64,000 nt of DNA, from contig NC_092180.1 of assembly GCF_043641665.1 (NCBI RefSeq), positions 28,211,240 to 28,275,239 of the forward strand, given 5' to 3'. Of this stretch, positions 12,944 to 23,531 are shown one piece after another (the stretch's first letter is position 1; every line of letters begins with the position of its first letter). The position numbers were made by a program, and so were the translations under genes. Source of the stretch: Enoplosus armatus (Eukaryota; Chordata; Actinopteri; Centrarchiformes; Enoplosidae). Under the pieces are notes generated by a model. It made no database searches and was not told the origin of the DNA. It worked only from the letters and a program-made list of their open reading frames with translations.

Positions 12944-14596
12944 ACAATAAAGTGTTAATGGACATTAAGTAATTATATCCTATTTTGAGTGATGTGCTCA
13001 TTTCTCTCGGTTCTCGTTCAGAAGTCTGGCGGCAGCGTTGGGGAAGGAGCTGAAGCCGCCTTAACGTTGGCTTTTTGGGATGCCCAGACAAGAGACCGTT
13101 ACAATAGTCCCACCCTGCTGGAAGTGAAGGCATGAATGAGTCTCTCTAAAACCCATGTCTGGTCAGGAGACGTCTAGTTCTTGCCATTTGTTTGAGATGA
13201 TAAAATGCTGATTTAGTCATCGCCTTGATGTGGCTGCAGAAGCTCAGATCTATTAAAAAACAAAACTTCATGCATTAAGGGGCACACTAAAAAACACCCT
13301 TAAAAAGGCAGACTTAGACCCACCCTGGATAGGCACACTTGATTTCACACCACTAAAGAGGCAGGCTAATGAAACTGGGCTAGACAAGCATGTATCCTCC
13401 CATACCCATCAGCCAACTCTCCCCCAGCCTCCCCCAGGTTCTGCTAGGTTAAAATCTAGGCTATTAAAATCTCTTATATCTGCAAACATGGGCAAAGACA
13501 ATGATAAACAAGTCTAAACGGAATCAACACATAACACCCCCCCCCCCCCCCGCATTGTTGTGGTTTCATGGTCTTGAAGTTTTTTTGACAGCAGACATAA
13601 ATAGGCACGGGTCATTGAAAGGGCTTGAATTTATATATATATATATATATTTTGTGCACAAATAGAAGTTGAAGTAGACGTGTTTTGTGCTCTTGAAATA
13701 AACGAGGAGTTACTGAGCTTCTTCTCGTACATTAGTCGATAATTGTTGTCTGTGAGCTTCTGTAAAGCCTGCTAGTTCTCATTATAAAAACCCTCAGCGT
13801 TGTAACAGTAATTAACCTTGACCCATGTCTCAACCTATGCCGTTGTCGGGTCCTAGAATTTGAAGGAACTGGGCCTGGAAAGTCCTTGAGTTTGACGTTC
13901 AAGAAGGTGGGGGGACCCTGCTACCTGCTGTAGCCCACTGTGCGCTACCTGCTCGGCACCAAACAGCAGACAGACACAGTTCGAGACTAGCTGGTGAACA
14001 CAGTGGAGCACTGGACAGTTTTTAGAGCTGCAACCATCACTCGAAAGAAAATGACTATTTTGATCCTCGATAAATCGTTTCAGTCACTTTTTCAAGCTGA
14101 AATGTGGAAACGTTTGCTGCTTCCAGCTTCCTCAATGTCAGGATTTGCTGCTTTTCTTTGTCCTTTGTGACAGTAAATCAAGAGTCCTTGGGTTTTGGAC
14201 TGTGAAGGCATCACTTTGGTCACTGGGAAATCATGACAAGCATGTTTCTCATTTTTGAGCTTTTACGGACTAAACGATTAATCGTGAGAGTAATCGGCAG
14301 ATTAATAGATGTTGAAAATAATTAGTGGTGTGTATAATAATGCCAATGCGTTTACAGCTTGTGGCTGGCCAAAAGAATTGATTCATTCAGCTGTAGTCAC
14401 TAGGTCGAAATCTGGACCGCGTCTCTCTCACAGTAACACCGGGGCAGCTATTTTAAGCGAGAGTCTCCGACGTGACATACAAGGTGACAGAAACACGTTG
14501 AGCTAAATAGGCACACAGCCTTGGACACACACACACACACACACCCACACACACACACACACACATCTTTCTCTTTCCCTCTCACACATGTGCACC

Positions 14597-14647
<51 letters not shown>

Positions 14648-15062
14648 ACACAAACATACCGGATGATACCGGAGCCCACATGCCAGTGTGTGTGTGTGTG
14701 TGTGTGTGAGTCTGTGGGGGGTTTGCACGCCTTAAAAGATGTTCCTGCGACTTCCTTTAGTTATTAGACACCGGTTAACTCTTTCCGAGCACGTTCTCAT
14801 GACCTGCCCGCTGTTCTGCCGTTTCTTTGCCCTTGCAGAGGTTTCCCAGTCCGTGAGGGTCCCCGTGCTCGTGGGCTCCGGCGTGACCTATGACAACGTT
14901 GAGCGCTACCTCGACGCAAACGGAGTGATCGTCGGCTCCCACTTCAAGGAGGGGGGCCACTGGGCCAACGCAGTCGACCCGGAGCGAGTGAGGAGGCTAA
15001 TGGGAAAGATGCGCAACTTACGACGACGACAACAAGAGGGGAGGCGTCACCCCGGTGTTTAA
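10270..15062 (+). CDS. BtpA-family TIM-barrel protein (F13E9.13-like)
   Basis: Six coding exons: 10270-10342, 10917-10999, 11079-11259, 11722-11872, 12104-12231, 14839-15062. Phases agree; product 279 aa, the usual family length. Seen: VVIGMIHVKALPGTP near the N-terminus (family hallmark), DGVIIENMHDVPY, ADEGLLNACAGDLLRYR, GLIITGVATG, VLVGSGVTYDN and VGSHFKEGGHWANAVD at the C-terminal phosphate-binding end of the barrel. Known: bacterial BtpA is needed for photosystem I stability in cyanobacteria; the animal members (nematode F13E9.13) have no established reaction and are labelled mitochondrial by prediction only. The start at 10270 follows an acceptor-like ttctacag ending at 10259. An in-frame ATG at 10192 would add 26 residues, so the true N-terminus is uncertain. 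Exon 3 uses a weak donor (gttcag). Ends tail-to-tail with the TP53INP gene. Confidence 0.88.
10396..10848. mobile_element. Short DNA element with CAGTGG ends
   Basis: Begins CAGTGGTGGAGGAAGTA and ends CATCTCCCCACTG, with internal ACTTAAGTA words. Matches the form of a common fish repeat (AGTGGTGGAAAGTA type). Sits in intron 1 of the BtpA-family gene. Target duplication is not clear. Confidence 0.5.
11346..11571. repeat. GT microsatellites with a G tract
   Basis: GT run 11346-11374 followed by a G run 11374-11395, and a second GT run 11516-11571, all in intron 3 of the BtpA-family gene. Confidence 0.95.
12397..12660 (-). mobile_element. hAT-like short inverted-repeat element, copy 1
   Basis: Ends CAGTGGTTCCCAACC and GGTTGGGAACCACTG are inverted repeats. 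Internally it contains an AT microsatellite. It shares body text (GGGTCCATTAAG and AGAGGGCTTCACAACC types) with 16426-16737 and 46780-46975. Lies in intron 5 of the BtpA-family gene. Confidence 0.75.
13018..13260 (-). repeat. Dispersed retroelement-like repeat
   Basis: GAGACCGTTACAATAGTCC, AAGGCATGAATGAGTC and CTTGATGTGGCTGCAGAA occur in the order seen in a common fish interspersed repeat. No reading frame. Lies in intron 5 of the BtpA-family gene, whose remainder (12661-14838) holds microsatellites and repeat 14024-14335. Confidence 0.4.
14024..14335 (-). repeat. Dispersed AGGGCTGCAAC-type repeat, copy 1
   Basis: Contains AGCTGCAACCATC at one end and ACGATTAATCG at the other, with internal TGTCAGGATTTGCTGCTTTT. 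The copy at 39518-39865 matches it in opposite orientation. I recognise the type as a common fish non-autonomous DNA element (hAT-like ends); class is inferred. Confidence 0.6.
14524..14708. repeat. CA, CT and GT microsatellite cluster
   Basis: CA run 14524-14565, CT run about 14599-14643, GT run 14687-14708, just before the last exon of the BtpA-family gene. Confidence 0.95.
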
Positions 15063-15080
15063 TCCCCACTGTACGGCGAC

Positions 15081-15086
15081 ATTAAA
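15081..15086 (+). terminator. Poly(A) signal of the BtpA-family gene
   Basis: ATTAAA 19 nt after the stop codon at 15062. It lies only about 35 nt from the opposing TP53INP signal, so the two 3' ends nearly touch or overlap. Confidence 0.5.
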
Positions 15087-15117
15087 CACACACAGCCATC
15101 CCCTTAAGAAAACAACA

Positions 15118-15123
15118 TTTATT
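15118..15123 (-). terminator. Poly(A) signal of the TP53INP-family gene
   Basis: AATAAA on the minus strand, about 740 nt after the stop codon at 15863. It implies a 3' UTR covering roughly 15100-15862, which holds no other supportable gene. Confidence 0.5.
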
Positions 15124-15862
15124 TGCAATTTTTTTTTGTTGTTGTTGTTGTACACTTTATAAATCCACACAAATAGAAAAATACAATATTCAACTGTATT
15201 TAGACTTGTGAGTCTAAAATGAACAACCTGTGTGACGTGGAAAAAAACCCACTGAAGAGTGCATGAACGTGAACAGTGGGCTGGGTAATTACTCCCCAAG
15301 ACTCAATTAGAAACAAACGTCGGACAGTCATCTTGGGGCATTCACAGAGTATTGTGTTCTCACACACAATGTGGATACTGTACAGGACGAGGACGTCTAA
15401 ATATCTATAATCTAAATGTAATACTTACTGAGTACAACCCAGGAACAACACATCAAAATGTGCTGTTTAATCTTTGAATTCTTTTCACATTTGGATCAGT
15501 GTCACACACTGTTAACAGTAACTTTCACACATACCCCCCCAACTTCCTACAAGCTCCACCCCTTCTTATCTAATCAATCTAAACAAGTCAAACAGCTGGT
15601 CTCCTCCTGGTAACGCACAAAGCCAGCCTGCACGATGTCAGGAGATCGAGGCCCACTGATCACCTCAGTGGTTGGTTTCAGGCGTGAGGGTCGCGGTGCA
15701 GGCCGCCTCCAATATTGAAATGAAAATCAAAAATCGTGCCGTGCTGTGGTTCCTTTGGTGATGAACAGAAAGGTGGTGACTCTGGCACGAACTGTGAGGT
15801 GAGACAATGGTGGCAAACCTGAGTAAGGCACTGGGTGGAGGCAGCTCCATGTCTGCCCCTGC

Positions 15863-17725
15863 TCAGTAGTTGTAGAGGCGCTGGCCGGGCTGCTTGAAGT
15901 GGCCATAGCGCTTCTCGGCCAGGGAGGGCCGCGCCTTGGCCAGGTTCCGCCTGTGGAGGGCGCTGCGGTTCAGCGTCTTCCGCTCCACCTGGGTCCTGGC
16001 CCTCTGGACGGCCAGCAGCTGGATGTTGCAAGGCAGAGGGACTCCCCAGGCAGCCAGATGCCAGGATATGTGCCGACTCACGGGCGCTGGCCTGGACAGA
16101 CACGGGGGGGGGGTTGATGAAATACTGGGTGAAATACTTTATGAGAGAGACAAAGTATTACTGAACCTTAAATCTTGAAAATACAGTTAATATCAGCATT
16201 AGGACTAATAGTAGTAGTAACACCCACTGACTTACATGTCAGCCAAAACACCTTAAGTGGCCCAAAAATGTTTTGATAGTTAAGCCTGAAAGCTCATTCT
16301 TGATCCTTGAAAACCTTGACCTTGGCCTAAGGACCAGTGGCCGGTAGATTCCAGACCCAAAATAACGATTTACTATTGAAACATTTATCTGTCAGTGGTT
16401 CGTTTGCCACCCTCATCCTTTAAAGCAGTGGTTCCCGACCTGGGGGTCCCGACAGCCATCAGGGGTTGCCAAAGCTCCACGAGAGGGTCATGAAGCCCTC
16501 TCGATTTTAAGGCTGTACGAATTTATATATATAAATTATAAAATACCAGCATTTACCTAATTTCTGTGAAGAAGACACTGAAATTTAAGGGTTATTTTAG
16601 AAGTTTCTGTCTTTATTTATTTGTTATAACGCTGCTTGTCAATGAATAATGAAATATAGATATTTGGGGGGTCGTCAGTGTGTGTATAAACCATGGTAAA
16701 ACAGGGGTCCCTTAAGGAAAAGGTTGGGAACCAATTGCTTTAAAAGGAACAGTCTGGAAACATTTTGGGGGGGAAGTGCATATTCGCTTCCTTGCAGAGA
16801 GAGTTAAGATGAGAGGGTTGATACAACTCTCATGTCTGTCCATTAATATGAAGTTACTGTCAGGAGACAGCTAGCATACCAGCACCTCTAAAGCTCACTA
16901 ATTAACATATTCTATGCATGAAATCATAGCATGGTTACTTTAAGTACATTTTACTGGTAAGACTTCTATAATTACTTTCTCAGGATTCTGGGTGCAGGGC
17001 TTTCACTCAAAATGGAGTGTTTTTATGTTGTGGTTCTGCTTTTAGGGCAAGTTACGTCACCAGCTGCTGCAAATGTTCTCCTCTGTATTCGGCATCACCG
17101 GGATGTTGTAACCTTGCAGTATTGTATACCTTGTATGCCACACGAGCTGCATGGAGGTGTGGTAACTAATGGACACCTTTGCTTATCTCACTAACCGAGC
17201 GAGTGTGAATGGGGCGGCGGCTTTTCCCCTTTCTGGCTTCAGATCTAAGACAAGAGAGTTCGAGTGTGTAGATGGAAAGTCACCTGGAAGCGTCCTCTTC
17301 ATCTTCATCAGAGCCTAGCTCCTCCTCCTCCTCCTCCTCCTCCGCTCGACTCATCCTGCATCTCATCTGGTAGACCGACATGCTGGGGTGCTCAATCAGC
17401 AGGTTCTCGAGGGGATCCACCTCAGGGGCTGAGAGCGGCCCGTTCTCTGTATAGGGAACATCCATCGGGTTCAAACAGATCTTCTTCTTTTTTTTTTCAT
17501 CCCGGTATATAACATGCACACTCACTGAGCCAAGAACATTTGAAATCATACAGATGCGGATAATATATTGTATGCATGTCCAGCGGGGGTCTGCCACTCA
17601 CCTGGGAGGTTAACAATGACCCACCCTCCCTCCTCAAACTCCATCAGCTCCTCGTAAGCGCTGCCCGCTTCCTCCGAGTCCTCTCCAGCATTACCAAGCA
17701 GATGAGAGAGGATCTTTCCAATCAT
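15863..17725 (-). CDS. TP53INP-family autophagy/stress protein, short divergent paralogue
   Basis: Three coding exons: 17602-17725, 17284-17446, 15863-16091; 171 aa against about 220-240 for human TP53INP2 and TP53INP1. Seen: an acidic N-terminus with EEGGWVIVNLP (residues about 31-41), matching the LC3-interacting region (W-x-x-L/I/V in an acidic setting); PLENLLIEHPSMSVY in exon 2, the family's most conserved block; an acidic run EEEEEEEELGSDEDEED; and a basic C-terminal domain with TLNRSALHRRNLAKARPS ending in QRLYNY like the family's Q-x-x-YNY terminus. Known: family members shuttle from nucleus to autophagosomes, bind ATG8 proteins and co-activate transcription. The family's ESWFxTPPPCF block is absent, also from the 155-bp intron between exons 1 and 2. 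Probably a third paralogue rather than tp53inp1 or tp53inp2; inferred from motifs only. Confidence 0.88.
16426..16737 (+). mobile_element. hAT-like short inverted-repeat element, copy 2
   Basis: Starts CAGTGGTTCCCGACC and ends GGTTGGGAACCAATTG. Flanked by CTTTAAAG (16418-16425) and CTTTAAAA (16738-16745), a near-perfect 8-bp target duplication, which is what hAT elements make. Lies in the TP53INP-family intron 16092-17283. Confidence 0.8.
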
Positions 17726-19214
17726 CTTTAAAACTAGAGACAAAGACACGGCGGAGTAGTTTGGAATGACGGATGACATCAAATGAATCCACATTTTAAA
17801 CACAAAAGTGCGAGTTAGTCCGAGTAACCCCCTCCACCTGAACCTCTACCTATGGCTGATATAACTACACACCACTTCACATATTTGAACATACAGTCAC
17901 ATACAGCAAGGGAGATCAGTGCTTGATTAGTGCGGCCTGCCCTTCTTCTTCACTGATTGGGTGATAACAGTTGAAATTCGTTGGCTGTAAAAAACAGGGG
18001 GGCTGAGATTATCATCAAACGGCGCCACATTGTAAACGCCTGCTGGCATCACGAGCCTGGTGGCGATTAGAACGGCGTTAGCAATACTTCCAGCGCAGGG
18101 GAAATCGAGACGAGTTGTGATCCTTTTCAGCTTTCAAAAAAGGGCTTAACGCCGCCCCAAGACCAATTGTGATTGTGTTTTACAAAAATACAAACAAGCC
18201 AGAGCTTCTTTTTTTTTTTTTTTTTAGAGATAGAGACTACTGTACACCTAATAGCTGCTCTGTATCAGCAACGGCTCATCAGAAACCTGAGCAGTGACCT
18301 GGGATCATGGGGTCGGTTTAGAACTGAAACAGCTGAGGGAACACGATGGCACAGGAGGCTGAAATTACACTGATCACAGCAACGTTGCATAATCTGTGAT
18401 ACTGGCTCAGGTTTCTTTCGTGAAGAAGGGAAGCAACTTTCCTTTGTGACCTCAGACCGCAGCTGACTGACCTTTGGCCCCAAAGTAAGCCTCATCCTAG
18501 GATTATGTGAAAGTCAAACCAACACTGTACGTGTTTGTTAGTCCCTGGTACAGGTTCCCATGCCATTCTTGGGTCTTAATAATACTAAAACTGAGAAATC
18601 GTACTGTCACAGCAAGTGAAAGTAGTCCGGACACTGACCTCATCCAAGTTTTAAAGTAGATACTTCTCAAAACCTTCACTGAAATGGCAGAATACCTTAG
18701 TTTTTTTTTTATCCTTAGCTGTTGAAAGTATTCTCAGGTAAATCCCAAAATATATTATAGCCACAATATACCATGATTTATTACACATCTATTACATGTA
18801 CTAGCACATTTCTGCTGTTGTCTTTAAGAGACATAAATCGACCCGTGTTTTCCCCCCAGTGTCTGGATCCCTCATGTCACCAGACCCCTCCCTGTAAACA
18901 CAGACATACCGGACACTGTCCGCTTAGCGGGCCTATCAGAACCTGACAAACAGCTGACTGGGTGCTCAGGGACCCGTGTTTCTTGTAATCCCTCTATGCT
19001 GGCACTGGGTGACTTTTTTCCAGGCGTATCGAGGCCTGTGTTATTATTACATTACAATATCGACGACATTCAGTCCAAATACCGAGCAAGCGAAGGCTGC
19101 AAAGCCGAGAGGGCTGCAGTTAGAGAACAAAAGACAAATGAACTTCAATAAAAAAAATAAAAAAAACAGGCCAGTGTCGCTCAGTGATGCACAGAGGGCG
19201 ACATGTTGACTCAC

Positions 19215-19330
19215 CTGACCGATGAAACGATGGTGTTACTCGGGTGTGGCCGCTGCACAGAAAGCTTCCAGCTGTGTTGCTGCTCCTCAGGGTTTGTTTT
19301 GATCTCAGAAGTTGTTTATCGGCGAAGAGT
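19215..19330 (-). other. Likely non-coding first exon of the TP53INP-family gene
   Basis: A strong donor (GGTCAG, then gtgagtcaac) on the minus strand ends this exon at 19215. The coding exon begins at 17733 with an acceptor (tgtctctag) 8 nt before the ATG, so an upstream 5' UTR exon is required. The 5' limit is a guess. Intron 17734-19214 shows nothing else I can name. Confidence 0.4.
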
Positions 19331-20101
19331 ACTCGCTGTGCTCTGCAGCGTCACCAAACCCCCGCCCATCGAGGCGGGGCGAGGGTGCGTCAGTCGTCAT
19401 ATGTCAACAAACCCACTTCCTGTTTTGCGCGGATGTTTTTTTCGGTGCGGGGGGGGGGTTGTGTATATTGTTGATCTTCCAATAATCGGAATTTTGCTCT
19501 AATAGTCAATATTTCAATTTTTCCATCATTCTTTAGTTAAACCAGGGCACGATGTCTTTACCAAACATTGCCTATTGTGTGAAAATACAAACCTCTCAGA
19601 AGTGGCTGTCCATTTCAAACAATACATTTCTTCTTTATGTGAATCTACAAACAAAACAAAAAAAAATCAGTTAAAGCGTATAATCACTGTAAGCTTTTTA
19701 CAAGATGTTTATTTAACTTTTTTAATCAACTTTTTAAATTATTTTTTATTACAATTTGTTGGGCGAGTTTGTGATTGTCGACTTAAATTGTGTACACGAG
19801 GTGTTTAAACTTGTTTTTTAATCTTTTAAATAAAGTTATTAAAAAAAAGTATATTGAGAAAAAACACAGATCGATTCTGCGCATGCGTGACATATTGAAG
19901 AGGAAGTCGCACACTCTGTATATAATGTGTGGCGTTATAACAGATTGACTTGTATTTTGTCTGTTATATTCTCTGATATATAGTTAGGAGGCAGTAAGTA
20001 GGGCGACTGCCATCCCATCATACAATTCAAAGTTCTGCGGAAAGCCGAATGCATACGAAGAGCAAAAACTACCACTGTGAACACTCGGGACAGGACTGAA
20101 G
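19331..20101. promoter_or_regulatory. Divergent promoter region between the TP53INP and C19orf12 genes
   Basis: The two genes point away from each other across about 0.6 kb. A plus-strand donor (ACTGAAG, then gtaagac) at 20102 probably ends a non-coding first exon of the C19orf12 gene. No clear TATA box or named site was seen. Confidence 0.35.
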
Positions 20102-20929
20102 GTAAGACTGAAAGTAAATGAAACGATTAGTTAATTCTCGAGAGAAGGCTGGTGACATCTGTCTGCCAACTCTTGCCTCAACTTAAATAGAAAGAAAGAA
20201 AGACATGAACCCCTAAGCGCTTGAAGTTACATTTTGTTCGGTATTAAAGTAGATACGAAACTTTGTAGAATTGTGTTGAATTCTAATCAAACCATAGTTG
20301 ATTAAACCTATTGTCCTGTGTTGTCACAGGGTCCTTTTATCTGAACCCCCCCCCCCCCCCCCCCGCTATAAACTCATCATGACCACCAAGTCAGTTGATA
20401 CGGACCCTTTGGTATAATTGGATATATGCAGTTTAGACCAGTACTCGACTGCAAAGTTCACTGACACACCAAACTCCATTCAGAAACCGGCTAATTTGAA
20501 ATATAATAATAATGGTGGGTGACGCCAAGCATTTATAACGCGTACAATTTCTCTTGCGATATATTATGAATTGACGGCAGACTCGTTGATGTTCGGCGTG
20601 CACGCAGTGTCAAAGTATTACATCATTTTCATAGAAATCAAGATTTGTTCAAAATATAGATTGAGTTTGGTGAAAAAGTTGTAAACGTTGGGGGACATAA
20701 AGGCTATTTAATTAGTTTGATTATTAATTTTCTTTGCTACTTTATGCTGTTTAGGCAATGCTGAATGTAAAAGTGAAACAAAATTATTTGTTGTCGCAGT
20801 ATTGCGTGATTGCATCTTTAGTTTCTCCTCCCTCTTTCTTGTCGCTATTCCAGTTCCTCTGAAGAAGTTGAGTCCCGCAGGAGAAACAAGAGCATTGTCC
20901 TTGTATCTTTCTACTACAATATCACTGTG

Positions 20930-21235
20930 GAATGGCCAGCAGGGGGCGACTCCACTGGTTGCAAAGAGAAGTCCGATTGTATAGAAGTCTATGAGAAAAT
21001 GACCCAACTTCTCACTTGATTTATTACCCCAGTAAACATTTTCCTAATGAGTTTATGGTCTCAGTTGCTAGTTTCAAGTCTTCTTAAATACAGCATGATG
21101 TTCATTCAGTAAAATATGGTCCCATTTACAGTAAAATAGAACAGGGTATGCTTTAAGGCGTGGCTACCTCGTGATTGACAAGTTGCTACCACGGCGACCT
21201 GTCAATCAAGATAGAGGAGTCGGCTGTTAATTTTT
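20930..21235 (+). repeat. Dispersed fish repeat
   Basis: Reads GGCCAGCAGGGGGCGACTCC at the start, with TATAGAAGTCTATGAG, GTGGCTACCTCGTGATTGAC and CCACGGCGACCTGTCAATC. I recognise this text as a high-copy fish repeat; class unknown. Lies in intron 1 of the C19orf12 homologue. Confidence 0.5.
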
Positions 21236-21453
21236 TCCAGTAAGTACATTTACAAGCCAACTTTGTTAGCAGAGACTAGCCAGGTGCAGACAGGTTGCCG
21301 GTATAGGTAGGTATAAACAAGATGGCGTTTGGAGTTTGGTCTCCTTCTAGTCCGAACCTAGGCTTAAAGATGCGTCTTTCTTATTCTTTAGGTAAGACAC
21401 CACAGTAGACCTGACTGTCCTCTTTCCTATCATGCCTTTGTCTCAACGCAGGC

Positions 21454-22240
21454 ATGGCTCCACGAATGGAAGACGTCATGCGTCTGTGCTGTGAAATATC
21501 GGCTCACGATCAGATCAAAGTCGCGGTGAAAAACTCCGCCCAAGGAGCCGCGTTGGCAGGAGGAGGTGCCTTTGTAGGCGGGATGGTCGGTGGACCTGTA
21601 GGGATGGCTGTTGGTAAGAATAAATAAAAATCTGATGAGTAAAATCCTGTCATGGAGCTGAACTTCACTGTGCGGCTAAAAGGAAGCACAGAAATGCTTT
21701 TGGAGGAGCACCTACAAAAACACAGCTGCAGTATTACATATTACCGGGTAATTTATTCCAAGGAAGGCCAGAAGGAAGTATTGAGCCCTCCTACTCCTCC
21801 TCCTCCTCCTGACGGGCAAAACAGTGTCTGCTTGGTTTCAGCAGGATGCCTGTTTTTTAATATAATTTAATAAAGATTTAAAATGCCCCTGAGTAGTAGT
21901 TACTGTAATTGCTACCTGCTCCAGGCTGGCCCCGTCTTTCCTAACAGATACGGGACCAGACAACCGGCTCTTTCGGGGTGGGAATATAAGTATATCAAAT
22001 TGCAGCCAAGTAGAAGGATGAGGCTTGTGTTATTCTATTGTCAACAGGTATCATGAATAGACCGTAACCCAATAGTTTGTGTCTCAATACTTTCAGACTT
22101 AACCCGGCTTTAAACATTACTTAGAGAGGAGGAAATAGTGCATTTGTTGGGGACTATTTCCAGAGGTGGACTAATACACATTTGGTGCTCGATGAGTATT
22201 TTGTTGGCTTGGGTCTTTTCATGGGATTTGTTAACAAAAA

Positions 22241-22282
<42 letters not shown>

Positions 22283-22674
22283 AATATCACCAGACTTATC
22301 CTTTAATATTCTGCATGAATGTGTGGTTTCAGTTGTCTTACATTACGCTTACATTCGATTTATACTGGACCTGTCACTGACCCTGTACCCCCCTCTCTGT
22401 GGCTCTATCAGGTGGAACAGCGGGCAGCCTCTTGGGCTGGCTGTCCAGCAGTCAGTTCAAGCCTCTGCCTCAGATCCTGATGGAGCTGTCGCCTACCCAG
22501 AAACGGAAGCTCTACAATGACGTCGCGGCCGTCCTGGGAAACCTGGACTGGACGAATGCGGCCCAGCTCGTTGCCCTGGTGATGGGCAACGCCACTCTCC
22601 AGCAGCAGGTCACGGCCGCGCTGCTTAGCTACATCACGAAGGAGCTCAGAGCGGAGGTGCGCTATCAAGACTGA
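21454..22674 (+). CDS. c19orf12: C19orf12 homologue (mitochondrial/ER membrane protein)
   Basis: Two coding exons: 21454-21613 and 22412-22674; phase 1 junction; 140 aa, matching the 141-152 aa human isoforms. Seen: MEDVMRLCCEIS, then VAVKNSAQGA, a glycine-rich hydrophobic stretch (residues about 35-62, GGGAFVGGMVGGPVG and AVGGTAGSLLGW) typical of a glycine-zipper membrane hairpin, then SSQFKPLPQILMEL, and a C-terminal ITKELRAEVRYQD close to the human end. Known: human C19orf12 lies in mitochondrial and ER membranes; loss causes a neurodegeneration with brain iron accumulation (MPAN). It adjoins CCNE1 in human; here two genes lie between. Intron 21614-22411 contains a simple AT repeat and no other gene. 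Confidence 0.93.
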
Positions 22675-23050
22675 GTAATTGGCCACACGTGGACTTTTCC
22701 GGATTGATGGGGCTTGCCAAACGCAACCAGAGTCCTTTTAGAACATATTTTTGTACTTCATTGGGGAAAAACTCAATAATGGGTGTTTCACTTTCACGAC
22801 TGTGCCAAACTGAGCAGTAAGCCTTTGCTATCCTCTGAGCGCCTAGCCTAACAAGAAAAAAGAATCATTATACGGTCACCATAGAAACCTATCCGTGTTA
22901 CTCAATCAATGAAGGCAAAGTGACCGTAGCACATTTTAAGTTTGGTACGACAGAACGATTTTTTTCATTTACTCTGGATTTGAAAATAATGTCTTTATTC
23001 CTAACTCTGTATCAGGGTGTTTTTTGATATACCTCTGCTTTTGAATTACA

Positions 23051-23056
23051 AATAAA
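23051..23056 (+). terminator. c19orf12: Poly(A) signal of the C19orf12 homologue
   Basis: AATAAA about 375 nt after the stop codon, preceded by an A/T-rich 3' UTR with no competing canonical signal. Confidence 0.6.
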
Positions 23057-23184
23057 ACAAACATTGGAAGCTATGGTGCTTTTGACTATTCTGTAGAAGC
23101 CCATTACTGCCAGCCAGCGGGGAGGCATATATTAAAAGATCCCTGCAGTCAACTGTACACAAGCTTCAAGCACAGGGTGGGATT

Positions 23185-23475
23185 GTCAAGGTCATTTTGT
23201 GAGGTCACAGTGACCTTTGACCTTTGCATCACAATTGTCGCCAAGTAATTGTCCGACAAACGGTGAAATATGGTCATCGCTTCTTGAGTTATGGCCAAAA
23301 GCGTGTTTCGTGAGGTCACGGTGACCTTTGTAATGAGTTCATGCTCAAGTCCAAGTGGACGTTTGTGTCAAAATTTGCAGGAATTCCCTCAAGGCGTTCC
23401 TCAGATGTCGCCTTCACGAGAGTGGGACGGAGGGAGGGACAACCCGAAAAACGTAATGCCGCCGTCCACTGCTGT
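23185..23475 (+). repeat. Dispersed repeat carrying nuclear-receptor sites
   Basis: Contains GTCAAGGTCA, then AGGTCACAGTGACCT (23202-23216), TGACCTTTGACCT (23211-23223), AGGTCACGGTGACCT (23313-23327), then AATTCCCTCAAGGCGTTCCT and TGTCGCCGGCG. I recognise this text as a widespread fish interspersed repeat of uncertain class. Lies just after the C19orf12 homologue. Confidence 0.65.
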
Positions 23476-23531
23476 CGCCGGCGTAGAGACACAAAAAGTG
23501 AAAGTCAAAGACAAAAAAAACATGCATAACA

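Noticed and set aside
15678..16103. 141-aa minus-strand ORF
   Set aside because: Frame-shifted shadow of the last TP53INP-family exon, which has the conserved ENLLIEHPS partner exon and the YNY ending in another frame.
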